From the IMG/VR virus record IMGVR_UViG_3300044841_000145, positions 1-51,228 of that record: a stretch of 51,228 nucleotides of DNA. One strand, written 5' to 3'. The first letter of the stretch is position 1; the number at the start of each line of letters is the position of its first letter. Under the pieces are notes generated by a model, which saw only the letters and a list, made by a program, of their open reading frames with translations, searched no databases and was not told where the DNA came from. This DNA is from a virus. The translations under genes were made by a program, and so were the position numbers. Positions 42,724 to 50,337 of the stretch are shown here, in pieces.

Positions 42724-42810
42724 GCTGCAACGGTAGTAGTCACGGCCGTCACTCGTGCCTGGCGCGCTTGACGTCTGGACGCCCACCGGTCGGTGATCCG
42801 CTCGCGCACC

Positions 42811-43041
42811 TCATCGTCGGCGAGTTGGCCCGCCGTGCGTGATGATGTATTCGGCCAGCGTGATGATGACCAAGGTCGCGGCCGCGCCCAGTGACGCCCA
42901 TATCGCCCATGTCTGCCCGAGGGTCCAGCCCACCAGATTGAGGGCGAGCGCGACGCACCCGAGCATGACCCGGATCGTCGACGACCGGCCGATCCCAGGG
43001 TTCCCCCGCCAGTGCGGGTACCGGCTGCGAGGTGCGGTCAC
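42811..43041 (-). CDS. Small membrane protein
   Basis: 76 residues, GTG overlapping the upstream stop. Basic N-terminus, then two hydrophobic helices (VMLGCVALALNLVGWTLG, AIWASLGAAATLVIITLAEY). Function unknown. Confidence 0.55.
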   Translation of the reverse strand: MTAPRSRYPHWRGNPGIGRSSTIRVMLGCVALALNLVGWTLGQTWAIWASLGAAATLVIITLAEYIITHGGPTRRR

Positions 43042-43202
43042 TGCCCGGCCACCACGATCCGCGTCCCCACCGGGGCAGGCCTGCCCGGGTCCGTCACCGT
43101 CTCCCCGTCCAGGCGGACCCTGCCGGCCACCAGGTGGGCGCGGGCGCGGTCCTCGCTGATGCCGGCGGCCAGCATGCGCTCGAGGATGGTCGGGTCAGGC
43201 AT
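43038..43202 (-). CDS. Minimal S4-type RNA-binding domain protein
   Basis: 54 residues from the ATG at 43202. LERMLAAGISEDRARAHLVA followed by GRVRLDGETVTDPG and GTRIVV is the core of an S4 RNA-binding fold, here with no partner domain. It could bind structured RNA, for instance as a translational regulator. Confidence 0.55.
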   Translation of the reverse strand: MPDPTILERMLAAGISEDRARAHLVAGRVRLDGETVTDPGRPAPVGTRIVVAGQ

Positions 43203-43227
43203 GGCGACACCGTAGCCCCGCAGCCGG

Positions 43228-43476
43228 TTAGAGCTGCTCCGCGCTCGGTGCGTCACTGGACCACGCAGGAGCGGTGATCGGATCGGGCACCTTCTCGACC
43301 GCCTCGCACATCGCCTGCCGCGCGTCCTGCTCCGAATCGGCGAACCCGTACAGCTCCGTCGCCGTCGCCGACCGCCAGGCGTTCCACCACCAGCGCTGCT
43401 GCTTCTCGACGAACACGACCCGCATGTCCCACACCCGCAGCTGCGTGGCGCTCAGCCCGCCCCATGCCCGGCTCAC
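43228..43476 (-). CDS. Small hypothetical protein
   Basis: 82 residues, GTG overlapping the upstream stop. Trp-rich (MRVVFVEKQQRWWWNAWRSA), beta then helical (DSEQDARQAMCEAVEKVPDP). The longer open frame in this register to 43857 crosses another gene and is not used. Confidence 0.45.
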   Translation of the reverse strand: MSRAWGGLSATQLRVWDMRVVFVEKQQRWWWNAWRSATATELYGFADSEQDARQAMCEAVEKVPDPITAPAWSSDAPSAEQL

Positions 43477-43673
43477 GCCGGCACCTGCGAACGGCGGCGG
43501 GCCTCGATGACGGCCTGCATGATCGTGCACGGGAACCGGAACCGGCCGGACTGCGCCCCGCCCGAGCAGGTGCGGCAGCAGCCGTGCCCGTCGTCGGCGT
43601 GCTTCGCGGCGAGGGTGTCCGCCATGCGCGGCTGAGACAGGATCAACGCGACGAGGGGTGGTATTCCGGACAT
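43473..43673 (-). CDS. Small Cys-containing protein
   Basis: 66 residues, ATG at 43673. Two adjacent Cys and CxxC-like GCCRTCSGG followed by a helix. First gene of the reverse accessory cluster that runs to 40783. TGTATT at 43699-43694 may be its -10 box, next to the operator dyads. Confidence 0.5.
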   Translation of the reverse strand: MSGIPPLVALILSQPRMADTLAAKHADDGHGCCRTCSGGAQSGRFRFPCTIMQAVIEARRRSQVPA

Positions 43674-43707
43674 TCACGCAGGGTCGCGTGACCAATACAC
43701 AACCGGG

Positions 43708-43743
43708 TAGGACGGAACGTCCTAGTAGGACACCACGTCCTAC
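43708..43743. promoter_or_regulatory. Tandem operator dyads
   Basis: Two adjoining dyads: TAGGACGgaaCGTCCTA (43708-43724) and GTAGGACaccacGTCCTAC (43725-43743), sharing the half-site TAGGAC. They sit between the XRE regulator's stop and the reverse cluster, overlapping where its -35 would lie. The XRE protein next door is the obvious candidate ligand. Confidence 0.7.
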
Positions 43744-44945
43744 CCCTGCTCGACCAGTCCAGTGTGCCGCGCCAGCTCCACCAGCCGCGGCTGCTGCGAC
43801 GCCCGCTCCCGAAGCTCCCGCACGATCTGCCTGGTCTGCCGCTGCACCTGCAGCCACTCCGGCGCCGCCGACTTGATCCGCATCAACACATCCGTCGCCT
43901 CACCATCATGGCCCAGACGGGTGTGCGCCAGCGCCGTGTCCGCCATGTGCCGGGCACGGGCAGCCAACGGCAACGACATCCGCTCCGGCATGCCGCCTGC
44001 CGCGTCCAATGCCTGCGTGTACCGCTCCGTCACCACCTCGACGTCCACCGTCTGCATCAGCACCTGATCCGGCCCGAACGCCACCTGGTAGTCGTTCCGG
44101 TGGCCCGTCCGGCCGGCAGCCTCCTCCGCCTCGCCCAGCAGCACCCCGGCCGTCGCCCGGTCCTGGGCGCGCCCGGCCGCTGTTGCCCCCGACAGCAGCA
44201 GTGACCCGTACAGCGCCCACGCCGGCAACGGCGATCCACCTGACGGCGCCACTCCGGCAGCCGCGGCCGTCGCTACCTTGTGCGACTCCACGAAGCGGCC
44301 CTGACTGAGCAGCAGCCACGCCATCGTCCCCCGAAACGCCAGCGGCCGCAGCTCGTCATCGCCGTGCTCCGCGAGGGCGAGCGCCTCCCGTAACGCCAGG
44401 TGCGCGCTGTCGATGTGGCCCAGGTGCACCAGCGTGCATGCCGCGATCTGCCACACCTCCGCCGCCACGTCATGCGCGGCCGCCGACTCGGCAGCCGGCA
44501 CAGCCCGGACCATCGCGCGGGCCTGCCCCAGCGCGGCCGGCAGGATCGTCGGCAACTCGTCGTGCGTCCGCCCAGCCCAGTACGCCGCCCACCCGTACTC
44601 CACCGTCCGGCGCGCCTCCGCCACCGTCAGCGGCTCCACGTCCGGGTCCTCGCCGATCAGATCGTCCACCGCGGTGAGAGCCCGCCGCAACGCCAACGAC
44701 CCCGCATGCGCGTTCGGGCGCCGCACCGGCCGCGGCCTCGTCAACAAATCGCCCGTGTCCACGTCCAGAGCGCGGGCGATCGCATGCAAGCTGGGGATCG
44801 ACAGACTGTGCCGGCGCCCCTGCTCGAGCTTGCGGATCAGGTCCGGTGAAACGCCGGCGGCCGCGGCCAGCTCGGTCTGGGAGAACCGCGCGTGGCGCAG
44901 CCGCTTGATGTTGTCGCCGATGGACGGTCCAGTAGCATCAGGCAT
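43740..44945 (-). CDS. XRE-family regulator with TPR-like C-terminal domain
   Basis: 401 residues, ATG with GGAG eight bases upstream. Residues about 9-65 form an XRE helix-turn-helix (IKRLRHARFSQTELAAAAGV, SPDLIRKLEQGRRHSLSIPS). Residues about 100-390 are helical repeats of TPR type (AHDVAAEVWQIAACTLVHLG ... HLALREALALAEHGDDE). Such regulators are common in actinobacteria; in phage and ICE contexts they control lysogeny or transfer. Operator dyads overlap its 3' end and suggest repression of the neighbouring operon. Confidence 0.85.
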   Translation of the reverse strand: MPDATGPSIGDNIKRLRHARFSQTELAAAAGVSPDLIRKLEQGRRHSLSIPSLHAIARALDVDTGDLLTRPRPVRRPNAHAGSLALRRALTAVDDLIGEDPDVEPLTVAEARRTVEYGWAAYWAGRTHDELPTILPAALGQARAMVRAVPAAESAAAHDVAAEVWQIAACTLVHLGHIDSAHLALREALALAEHGDDELRPLAFRGTMAWLLLSQGRFVESHKVATAAAAGVAPSGGSPLPAWALYGSLLLSGATAAGRAQDRATAGVLLGEAEEAAGRTGHRNDYQVAFGPDQVLMQTVDVEVVTERYTQALDAAGGMPERMSLPLAARARHMADTALAHTRLGHDGEATDVLMRIKSAAPEWLQVQRQTRQIVRELRERASQQPRLVELARHTGLVEQG

Positions 44946-44970
44946 GTCCGAGTCTCCGCTCTCGGGCGAA

Positions 44971-45001
44971 GCCCCCGTGGACGCTGCAACGTCACGGGGG
45001 C
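44971..45001 (-). terminator. Hairpin downstream of the serine recombinase
   Basis: Stem GCCCCCGTG (44971-44979) with CACGGGGGC (44993-45001), loop of 13 bases, between the recombinase stop (45089) and the XRE start (44945). It would separate the two transcripts; a T-rich side favours the plus direction, so it may work both ways. Confidence 0.55.
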
Positions 45002-45088
45002 AATTTCATGCCTACGGTACCCGCGCGGTTGCGGACCCCTACTGATCCACGACCGAGCACGCGGGCACGTCGGGCAGCGGCGGGTACG

Positions 45089-45775
45089 TCACGAGGTCGA
45101 CTCCGTGGCGTCTCGGCGGGAAAGCACGGCGGCGACGCTGGACGCGTACCAGCGGTTGCCGCCTTGGGCTGTAGGGACGCCCTGCTCGTCGAGTAGGGCG
45201 GCGATCTCGCGCAGGCTCGCTCCCGCCTCGCGCTCCTCCACGATGGTCGCCACAACATCCGGAGGAGTGCGGTCCGGGCGTCCGAGCACGGCCCCCTGCG
45301 CCTTTTTTGCCTGGAGTGCCTCGGAGGTGCGCTGCCCAATGAGCCGCTTCTCGAAGCGGGCGAAGGCCGCCATGACATTCGCCATGACCTCGCCGCTCGG
45401 GGTTGAGGTGTCCACACCGAGGTCGCAGGCGACGAGCGCCCATCCGTCGCGGATGGCTCGCTCCAGCAGCATGGCTGCGTCTGCGGCGCTGCGGGAGAGG
45501 CGGTCGAGCTTCGCGACGATGAGCCCACTGGCCTTGCCACGTTCGATCGCCGTGAGGGCAGCAACGAGCCCTGGCCGTTCCTCGATGGCCAGCCCACCGG
45601 AAATCCCGGGATCGACATACTCGCCGACGATGCGCCACCTACGCCGGCCGCACTCGGTCGCAACCTTCGCCCGTTGAGCCTCGATGCCTAGGCCGCTGCT
45701 GGCCTGCTCCTCGGTCGAGACGCGGAGATAGGACACGAAGGTGCCGGGCTCTGCACGTCGTCGCCGGGTCGCCAT
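45089..45775 (-). CDS. Second small serine recombinase
   Basis: 228 residues. VSYLRVSTEEQ places Ser20 as nucleophile; GLGIEAQRAKV, DPGISGG, KLDRLSRSAAD and MANVMAAFARFEKRLIGQRT are the standard resolvase motifs. The last 50 residues hold an HTH (GASLREIAALLDEQGVPTAQ, WYASSVAAVL). It probably acts as resolvase or integrase for the element; it is shorter than a large serine integrase. A possible leaderless promoter (TGTACA, 18 bases, TACGGT at 45787-45782) lies six bases before the ATG. Confidence 0.85.
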   Translation of the reverse strand: MATRRRRAEPGTFVSYLRVSTEEQASSGLGIEAQRAKVATECGRRRWRIVGEYVDPGISGGLAIEERPGLVAALTAIERGKASGLIVAKLDRLSRSAADAAMLLERAIRDGWALVACDLGVDTSTPSGEVMANVMAAFARFEKRLIGQRTSEALQAKKAQGAVLGRPDRTPPDVVATIVEEREAGASLREIAALLDEQGVPTAQGGNRWYASSVAAVLSRRDATESTS

Positions 45776-45781
45776 CTCGCA

Positions 45782-45811
45782 ACCGTACAGCTAACGACCG
45801 ACTGGTGTACA
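45782..45811 (-). promoter_or_regulatory. Probable promoter with partial dyad before the recombinase
   Basis: TGTACA (45811-45806) and TACGGT (45787-45782) 18 bases apart, six bases from the ATG. GTACAG and CTGGTGTAC (45785-45790, 45802-45810) form a weak inverted repeat, possibly a recombinase binding site. Confidence 0.4.
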
Positions 45812-45860
45812 AAATCACGGACTAGGCATCGGCGAGATGCTGCGTCGCGTCGCCAGGCGA

Positions 45861-45887
45861 GAGTTAGGCCAAGATCATCGAGTTAGG
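45861..45887 (+). repeat. Direct repeat GAGTTAGG
   Basis: Copies at 45861-45868 and 45880-45887, 19 bases apart start to start, with an inverted GGTTAGG at 46028-46022. They lie in the 255-base non-coding region that holds hairpins but no gene, next to the recombinase, so this could be a crossover, origin or stability locus. Confidence 0.35.
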
Positions 45888-45937
45888 TTTCTCACCCCTG
45901 CCCCGGCGCCCGCCACACAGCCTCTGACCTGCGGAAA

Positions 45938-46000
45938 GTGAGCCAGTTACCCCGCTTACGGCTCACCCCCGACCCGGACTGGAGGGCCCGAATCGGGGGT
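45938..46000 (-). terminator. Hairpins downstream of the FtsK/TraB gene
   Basis: Stem ACCCCCGA (45965-45972) with TCGGGGGT (45993-46000) and a second stem GTGAGCC (45938-45944) with GGCTCAC (45960-45966). The arms overlap at 45965-45966, so they may be alternative. They are 31-93 bases beyond the FtsK stop in the direction of transcription. Confidence 0.55.
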
Positions 46001-46030
46001 GTTGAGCAGTGCTGCAGGGCCTAACCCGGC

Positions 46031-48196
46031 TCACTCATCGTCGAGGTCAGCCGTCGCCAGGCGTGCCAGAGCGGCTCTTACGTCCCCCGGGTCCAGCAGG
46101 TTCTTGTTCCCCGTCCGGGCCACCCGGACCCCGTACTGGTCCTCCAGCCGCGTCTTCAGCTTCTCCCCGTTCAGCACCCGGTACGGCGTCCAGTCCGGCG
46201 CCAGATCGCGCAGCAGTGCAGGCGCATCCGCGATCTTCACCCGCTCCGATCCGAGCACCACATCCAGGTCCTCGAGCAGGTTCCTAGGCGGCTGCCCCGC
46301 GCCCGACACCGCCGGCCGCTCCCCACCGGGCAGTCCCTTCCCGCGGCGGGCGATGGCCTCCAACGACCGGTCGATGAGCGGCGTGACCTGGTCGTTCCCC
46401 TCGTCGACCGACAGGAAGTACCACTGCAGGATCTCGGAGCGCTGCCCGCTGAACCCCTTCACCACGGCCGTGCCTCGGTCGGTGCCGGGGATCAGCTCCG
46501 TTGCCCGGTGCCCGGACCGGTAGGCGCCCTGACCCAGCAGCGCATCGTTGGCCACGTGGTCGCCCACGGCGAACGCGATGCCGTTGGAGCAGTTCCGGGT
46601 CACGTCGCGCGGCATCGAGTCCTTCGTCGGCGCCTGGGTGGAGACGATCAGGTGGATCCCCCGCTTCCGGCCCAGCTTCACGATGTCGATGAGCAGCTGG
46701 GAGATCTCCGCGCCGAACTCCTTGTGCTGGATCGCGACGTGCGCCTCCTCGAGCAGCGCGAAGATCGGGTGCATTCCAATGTTTCGGTTGGACAGCTCGC
46801 GCGTCACGGACGCCACCTCGAACTGGACGAGCTTCTCCCCGCGCACCTGAATCTCGGCGTGCAGCTCCCGCAGGTCCTCCAGAATCTCGGCGATCCTCTC
46901 GTCCTCGGCTCCCATCACGTACCGCGAGCAGCGGGGCCGGAACACCTCGAAGTCGAAGTTGCTGTCCGGCACCCAGATGCGCAGCTCAGCCGTCGGATCG
47001 AGCGCGGCGCCGATCATCAGCACTCGCGCCGCCGACGACTTGCCCTGGTCGGGCATCCCTCCGGTGATCGTGTTTCGTCCGATCAGCGGCGCGGACATCG
47101 GTGTCCCGCGCAGGGTCTTACCTGCAGGAACCCCCTTGAACACGTCGATCGCGCCGCCTTCGAGCAGCGGGTACGGCCCGGCACCCTCCGCGAGTGCCCC
47201 CTTGTCGGCCACCCATAGGTCGAGGATCCCGGCCTCGGCGCCCGTGGTGGGCCACACCTCCTTGGAGAGCCGGTACAGGCCCGTGGCCAGGTCAGCGCGG
47301 CGGCGCGCGATCTTCTCCGCGGTTACGCCGCTGGGTAGCCGGATCACCGCGTGAGTGCCGCGGCCATCTGTCCGCGCTGGCGTCAGGAACTGCAGCTTCG
47401 ATCCGGCCTTGAAGTAGACGGTGATCTGCGGGATCCGCAGCGCTGCCAGGGCCGCGGCGATTGTCGTCTCGTCGATCGTGACGTCGACGTCCGCGTCGGC
47501 CGCGGTGACCAGCCATGCCGGCGGCTTGCCACGTCGCTTGCCCTCGCGCCACGCCGCCAGGATGACCAGCGCGGGGAGCGCCATGAGCAGCGGCACCCAC
47601 GCCGCGGTAGCGACAGCGAGGCACCACGCAACCAGTGCGATCGCCCCACCGATCACCCCGACGAACGATCCGACGCCGGTGATCTGGGACAGGATCCCGA
47701 TGACGAGCACCACTGCGAACAGCCCGGCCATGGCGCCCAGCAGCACCTTGACCAGCCCCCATGCCAGCTTCGGGGCGTCCATGAGCGATTGGTGGCGGGA
47801 CGTGCGCGCCTTCTCGTACCGCTCGGCCCAGGCCGCGAGTCCCTCGCGGTCGCCCGCCATCTCGGCGGCGGTGAGAGCACGGCGGTAGACGCCCATCGTG
47901 GAGGCGTCCCACGCCCGCTTCGCCCAGCTCTCGAAGCCTTGGATGACGGTGAGACTGGTGGCCAAGGTGGTCCGCGCGGTCTGTTTGGTGCGGTCGTGGG
48001 TGGCGACGGTGCGGACGGTCGAGATGACGTGCACGTTCCGCCAGCGGCGGATCGCGCTCGGCGGCGTCGGGACCAGCGTCAACGCGGGCCGCCGCGGCTC
48101 GTCGTCGACGATCTCACCATCGAACACGGCCGCCTCGACGTCCCCGTCCGGGCGGACGTCGAGTTCGGCACGCCGCTCTTCGGGCTGTTCGCTCAC
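46031..48196 (-). CDS. FtsK/TraB-like conjugative DNA translocase
   Basis: 721 residues from a GTG overlapping the upstream stop. Two membrane segments at about 146-170 and 178-215 (VKVLLGAMAGLFAVVLVIGI, VGVIGGAIALVAWCLAVATA) precede the ATPase: Walker A MPDQGKSS with Lys386, Walker B IFALLEEAH ending at His486, and GIHLIVSTQAP. The C-terminal part (WTPYRVLNGEKLKTRLEDQ) looks like a winged-helix DNA-binding region. TraB-type FtsK relatives of actinomycete plasmids move double-stranded DNA between hyphae by recognising 8-bp repeats. A phage-encoded FtsK-like translocase is the alternative; the Spd-like neighbours favour transfer. Confidence 0.8.
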   Translation of the reverse strand: MSEQPEERRAELDVRPDGDVEAAVFDGEIVDDEPRRPALTLVPTPPSAIRRWRNVHVISTVRTVATHDRTKQTARTTLATSLTVIQGFESWAKRAWDASTMGVYRRALTAAEMAGDREGLAAWAERYEKARTSRHQSLMDAPKLAWGLVKVLLGAMAGLFAVVLVIGILSQITGVGSFVGVIGGAIALVAWCLAVATAAWVPLLMALPALVILAAWREGKRRGKPPAWLVTAADADVDVTIDETTIAAALAALRIPQITVYFKAGSKLQFLTPARTDGRGTHAVIRLPSGVTAEKIARRRADLATGLYRLSKEVWPTTGAEAGILDLWVADKGALAEGAGPYPLLEGGAIDVFKGVPAGKTLRGTPMSAPLIGRNTITGGMPDQGKSSAARVLMIGAALDPTAELRIWVPDSNFDFEVFRPRCSRYVMGAEDERIAEILEDLRELHAEIQVRGEKLVQFEVASVTRELSNRNIGMHPIFALLEEAHVAIQHKEFGAEISQLLIDIVKLGRKRGIHLIVSTQAPTKDSMPRDVTRNCSNGIAFAVGDHVANDALLGQGAYRSGHRATELIPGTDRGTAVVKGFSGQRSEILQWYFLSVDEGNDQVTPLIDRSLEAIARRGKGLPGGERPAVSGAGQPPRNLLEDLDVVLGSERVKIADAPALLRDLAPDWTPYRVLNGEKLKTRLEDQYGVRVARTGNKNLLDPGDVRAALARLATADLDDE

Positions 48197-48363
48197 TTCT
48201 TCTTCCGCTTCTTGCGCTTCGTCGGGGTGAGGATGAGCACGAGCCGGCCCTTCTTGTCCTTCATGAAGATGCCGCCGACCAGCGTCTTTGTCGGTTTCGC
48301 CAGTGCGATGCCGAGCAGCACGGCGATCACGGCGGCCAGGGCGAGCGCAGCTCCGGCGTCCAT
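48193..48363 (-). CDS. Small membrane protein of the transfer block
   Basis: 56 residues, ATG at 48363, overlapping genes on both sides. One transmembrane helix (GAALALAAVIAVLLGIALA) and a basic tail ending in KRKKRKKK. Tiny membrane proteins of this kind accompany TraB-like genes in actinomycete elements. Confidence 0.6.
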   Translation of the reverse strand: MDAGAALALAAVIAVLLGIALAKPTKTLVGGIFMKDKKGRLVLILTPTKRKKRKKK

Positions 48364-48632
48364 CAGGCCGCCCGCCTGTCCTTGCCGCGGCGGCGGCGCC
48401 TGTCGCTGAGCGAGACCACATCGGCAGGCAGAAACACGGGCGGGGGGACTGGCTTCGCCCGGCGGGAGAGGTGGGCGCCCAGCCAGGCGACAGCGTCCAT
48501 GTCACCGAGGAGCCACCCGGCCAGCGCCACGGCGAACGGGGTCTGCGAGAGCGCCCACTCGACGCCGGGCGGGGCGAACAGGACCCACCCAGCCCACGCC
48601 ATCAGCGCAGGGATGGCGAGTTGCAGAATCAT
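48363..48632 (-). CDS. Small membrane protein, paralogue of 48784-49056
   Basis: 89 residues. Begins MILQLAIPALMAWAGWVLFA and has AVALAGWLLGDM; the end is basic (RRRRRGKDRR). The first 50 residues align with MIALAVPALMALTGWTWLA ... AAMVAGWLLD in the neighbouring gene, so a duplication is likely. Two hydrophobic helices. Spd-like spread or assembly function is inferred from context. Confidence 0.65.
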   Translation of the reverse strand: MILQLAIPALMAWAGWVLFAPPGVEWALSQTPFAVALAGWLLGDMDAVAWLGAHLSRRAKPVPPPVFLPADVVSLSDRRRRRGKDRRAA

Positions 48633-48787
48633 CGGGCACCCGCTTTCTCCAGGTCACGCAAGCGCGTCCACGCGGCATGCGCGCACAGGGCTAGCCAGAT
48701 CACGGAGGCGACGGGGTCGTCCGCCCGAAGCACGAACGGGGCGGCGGCGACAACCACGAGGGCGCGCAAGTCCTGCGTCAGGTTCAC
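48629..48787 (-). CDS. Small membrane protein between the two paralogues
   Basis: 52 residues from GTG at 48787, overlapping genes on both sides. Two short hydrophobic helices (ALVVVAAAPFVLRADDPVAS, VIWLALCAHAAW). No homology to neighbours seen. Confidence 0.5.
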   Translation of the reverse strand: MNLTQDLRALVVVAAAPFVLRADDPVASVIWLALCAHAAWTRLRDLEKAGAR

Positions 48788-49056
48788 GCCACCCGCCCTG
48801 CCGTCTCACGGGCCCGCCACGCGGCCATCGTCGACACATCCGCCGCGCGCATGACCACCACGACCGCCGGGCGGCGGAACACCGGCTGCCGTGCGGCCGG
48901 GCGGTCGGACCGGACGACAGCGGGCGGCCTGTCGAGCAGCCAGCCGGCCACCATGGCTGCCATCGGTAGCTGCAGCAGCAGCCACGGCAACGTGAACGGA
49001 GCCAGCCACGTCCACCCCGTCAATGCCATCAGGGCAGGAACGGCGAGCGCGATCAT
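48784..49056 (-). CDS. Small membrane protein, paralogue of 48363-48632
   Basis: 90 residues from the ATG at 49056 (a longer frame upstream runs into the SpdB2-like gene). MIALAVPALMALTGWTWLA, then PWLLLQLPMAAMVAGWLLD; the end has MRAADVSTMAAWRARETAG. Overlaps the SpdB2-like gene by 4 bases. Confidence 0.65.
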   Translation of the reverse strand: MIALAVPALMALTGWTWLAPFTLPWLLLQLPMAAMVAGWLLDRPPAVVRSDRPAARQPVFRRPAVVVVMRAADVSTMAAWRARETAGRVA

Positions 49057-50174
49057 CGGACACTCCTGAGTCGCTTCGGCACGGTCACCTGACCGCGCAG
49101 ACGGTCCGCCCGAGTCGCCCCGATGGACCAGTGGTCGATGACCGCTTTCCGACCGGGCACCCTGCGGGCACGGGTGGTCTCCGCGCGGATCCATTCGAGG
49201 ACTTCGTCATCGGTCACCGGAACGGGCGACTGGACCGGCTCGGCGTTGTGTTCGGGCTGGTCAGACCGGTCGCCGGCGGGCGCCACGGCGGTCGGCTCTC
49301 CGGGCATTTCGACCGGCTCGACGACCGCGGTCCCCCGGTCCACGTGGACCGGCATGCCGGGCGTCTCATCGGTCACCACGTCGGTCACCGGACCGGACAT
49401 CTGGACCGGCGCCGTGACCGGCTGAGCCGGTCCACGCTGGACCGCCTCGGTGGTCACGAAGTCGGTCACCCTGGCGGGCTTGGCTGCGGGCATGTGGACC
49501 GGTCCACCGGCGGTCATCTGGACCGGCTCGGGGGCCACTTCATGGACCGCCGCGAAGGCGGTCTGCGCGACTAGGTCGGCGACCGTCGCCCGGTCCGGTG
49601 CCCGCTCTGCCCGCTCCTTCTCCGCGTGCTCGGCGAGCGCCCGGTGGACCGCCTCGGTGAGCCTGTCCCGGAGGCCCGGCCCGGTCTCGGCGGCAGCGAA
49701 CACAGCCAGCGGCGGAACCGAGTGCAGCACCACGCCGGCCCAGGAAAGCGGTGCGCCCGCGAGCCCCCAGGACGGCCAGGTGTTCATCGTGTAGGTGGCG
49801 AGGAATGTCAGCCACTTGGTCCGACGAGCCCACGCCGGCAGCTCGATCTGGTATCGGGCGGTGATCTGCTCGGCGCGCAGCACTGCGATCAGCACGAGCG
49901 ACACCATCGGGTCGAGCAGCCACGCGGCCCACCACCCGAGGGAGTAAGGCTCCAGGCCGGTCGCGGCGAATGTCTGGACGTTGACCATGGTGAAGGCCAG
50001 CCCGAGTCCGATGCCCGTCCACAGCAGTGCGTCGACCTGGCTGCGGACCTTCTCGACGCGCAGCGCGATCACGTCCGGGTGCGTGGTGAGCGCGCGGATC
50101 TGCGCAGCGTCTGCCGCCTCCGCGGCGAGGCGCTCTACTCTCCCGCTCGAGGGCGCGGCCGGCTGGCTCGTCAC
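49053..50174 (-). CDS. SpdB2/DUF2637-like membrane protein with repeat linker and C-terminal HTH
   Basis: 373 residues from GTG at 50174. Residues about 45-175 hold four hydrophobic helices (LLWTGIGLGLAFTMVNVQTF, AAWLLDPMVSLVLIAVL, WLTFLATYTMNTWPSWG, GVVLHSVPPLAVFAAAE). A linker of about 110 residues has repeated PV[QHE]M units; the end is an HTH-like segment (DDEVLEWIRAETTRARRVPG ... IGATRADRLRGQV). This layout fits SpdB2-type spread proteins of Streptomyces plasmids, which have four helices and a DNA-binding C-terminus and assist TraB. The DNA for the linker carries the 8-bp repeats. DUF2637 is the alternative name. Confidence 0.7.
   Translation of the reverse strand: MTSQPAAPSSGRVERLAAEAADAAQIRALTTHPDVIALRVEKVRSQVDALLWTGIGLGLAFTMVNVQTFAATGLEPYSLGWWAAWLLDPMVSLVLIAVLRAEQITARYQIELPAWARRTKWLTFLATYTMNTWPSWGLAGAPLSWAGVVLHSVPPLAVFAAAETGPGLRDRLTEAVHRALAEHAEKERAERAPDRATVADLVAQTAFAAVHEVAPEPVQMTAGGPVHMPAAKPARVTDFVTTEAVQRGPAQPVTAPVQMSGPVTDVVTDETPGMPVHVDRGTAVVEPVEMPGEPTAVAPAGDRSDQPEHNAEPVQSPVPVTDDEVLEWIRAETTRARRVPGRKAVIDHWSIGATRADRLRGQVTVPKRLRSVR
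49231..49526. repeat. Cluster of eight TGGACCGG repeats (candidate clt-like site)
   Basis: Exact TGGACCGG or its complement at 49231, 49335, 49345, 49402, 49427, 49495, 49499 and 49519. An 18-bp perfect palindrome joins two of them (49335-49352) and a 12-bp one spans 49495-49506. Near-copies (TGGACCGC, CGGACCGG, CAGACCGG) also occur. In Streptomyces, TraB binds 8-bp direct repeats of similar sequence in clt. The repeats encode the PVQM/PVHM linker, so coding selection is an alternative. Confidence 0.6.
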
Positions 50175-50175
50175 T

Positions 50176-50337
50176 TCACCAGCCCCCAGCCAGCGCCCAG
50201 TCGTCACGCGTCCCGAGGTCGACGGGCTTCGCCGGCGTCTGGGGCACCTCAACGACAGCCGCGGTTTGGTGGCTCGGGCGTCGGAGCACGGCGACCACGA
50301 CCAGCAGCAGGTACAGGGCGATGCGCTGCATCTTCAT
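50176..50337 (-). CDS. Small membrane or secreted protein
   Basis: 53 residues, ATG at 50337. N-terminal hydrophobic helix (RIALYLLLVVVAVL) and polar tail. It overlaps the upstream gene by 4 bases and ends one base before the SpdB2-like start. Confidence 0.5.
   Translation of the reverse strand: MKMQRIALYLLLVVVAVLRRPSHQTAAVVEVPQTPAKPVDLGTRDDWALAGGW

Noticed and set aside
43477-43857. Upstream extension of the small gene at 43228-43476
   Set aside because: It would run through another gene and the operator dyads; the GTG at 43476 overlaps the upstream stop as elsewhere in the cluster.
44946-45088. Possible tRNA or small gene in the gap between the XRE and recombinase genes
   Set aside because: No cloverleaf arms or tRNA consensus blocks; the gap is accounted for by the hairpin and the XRE leader.
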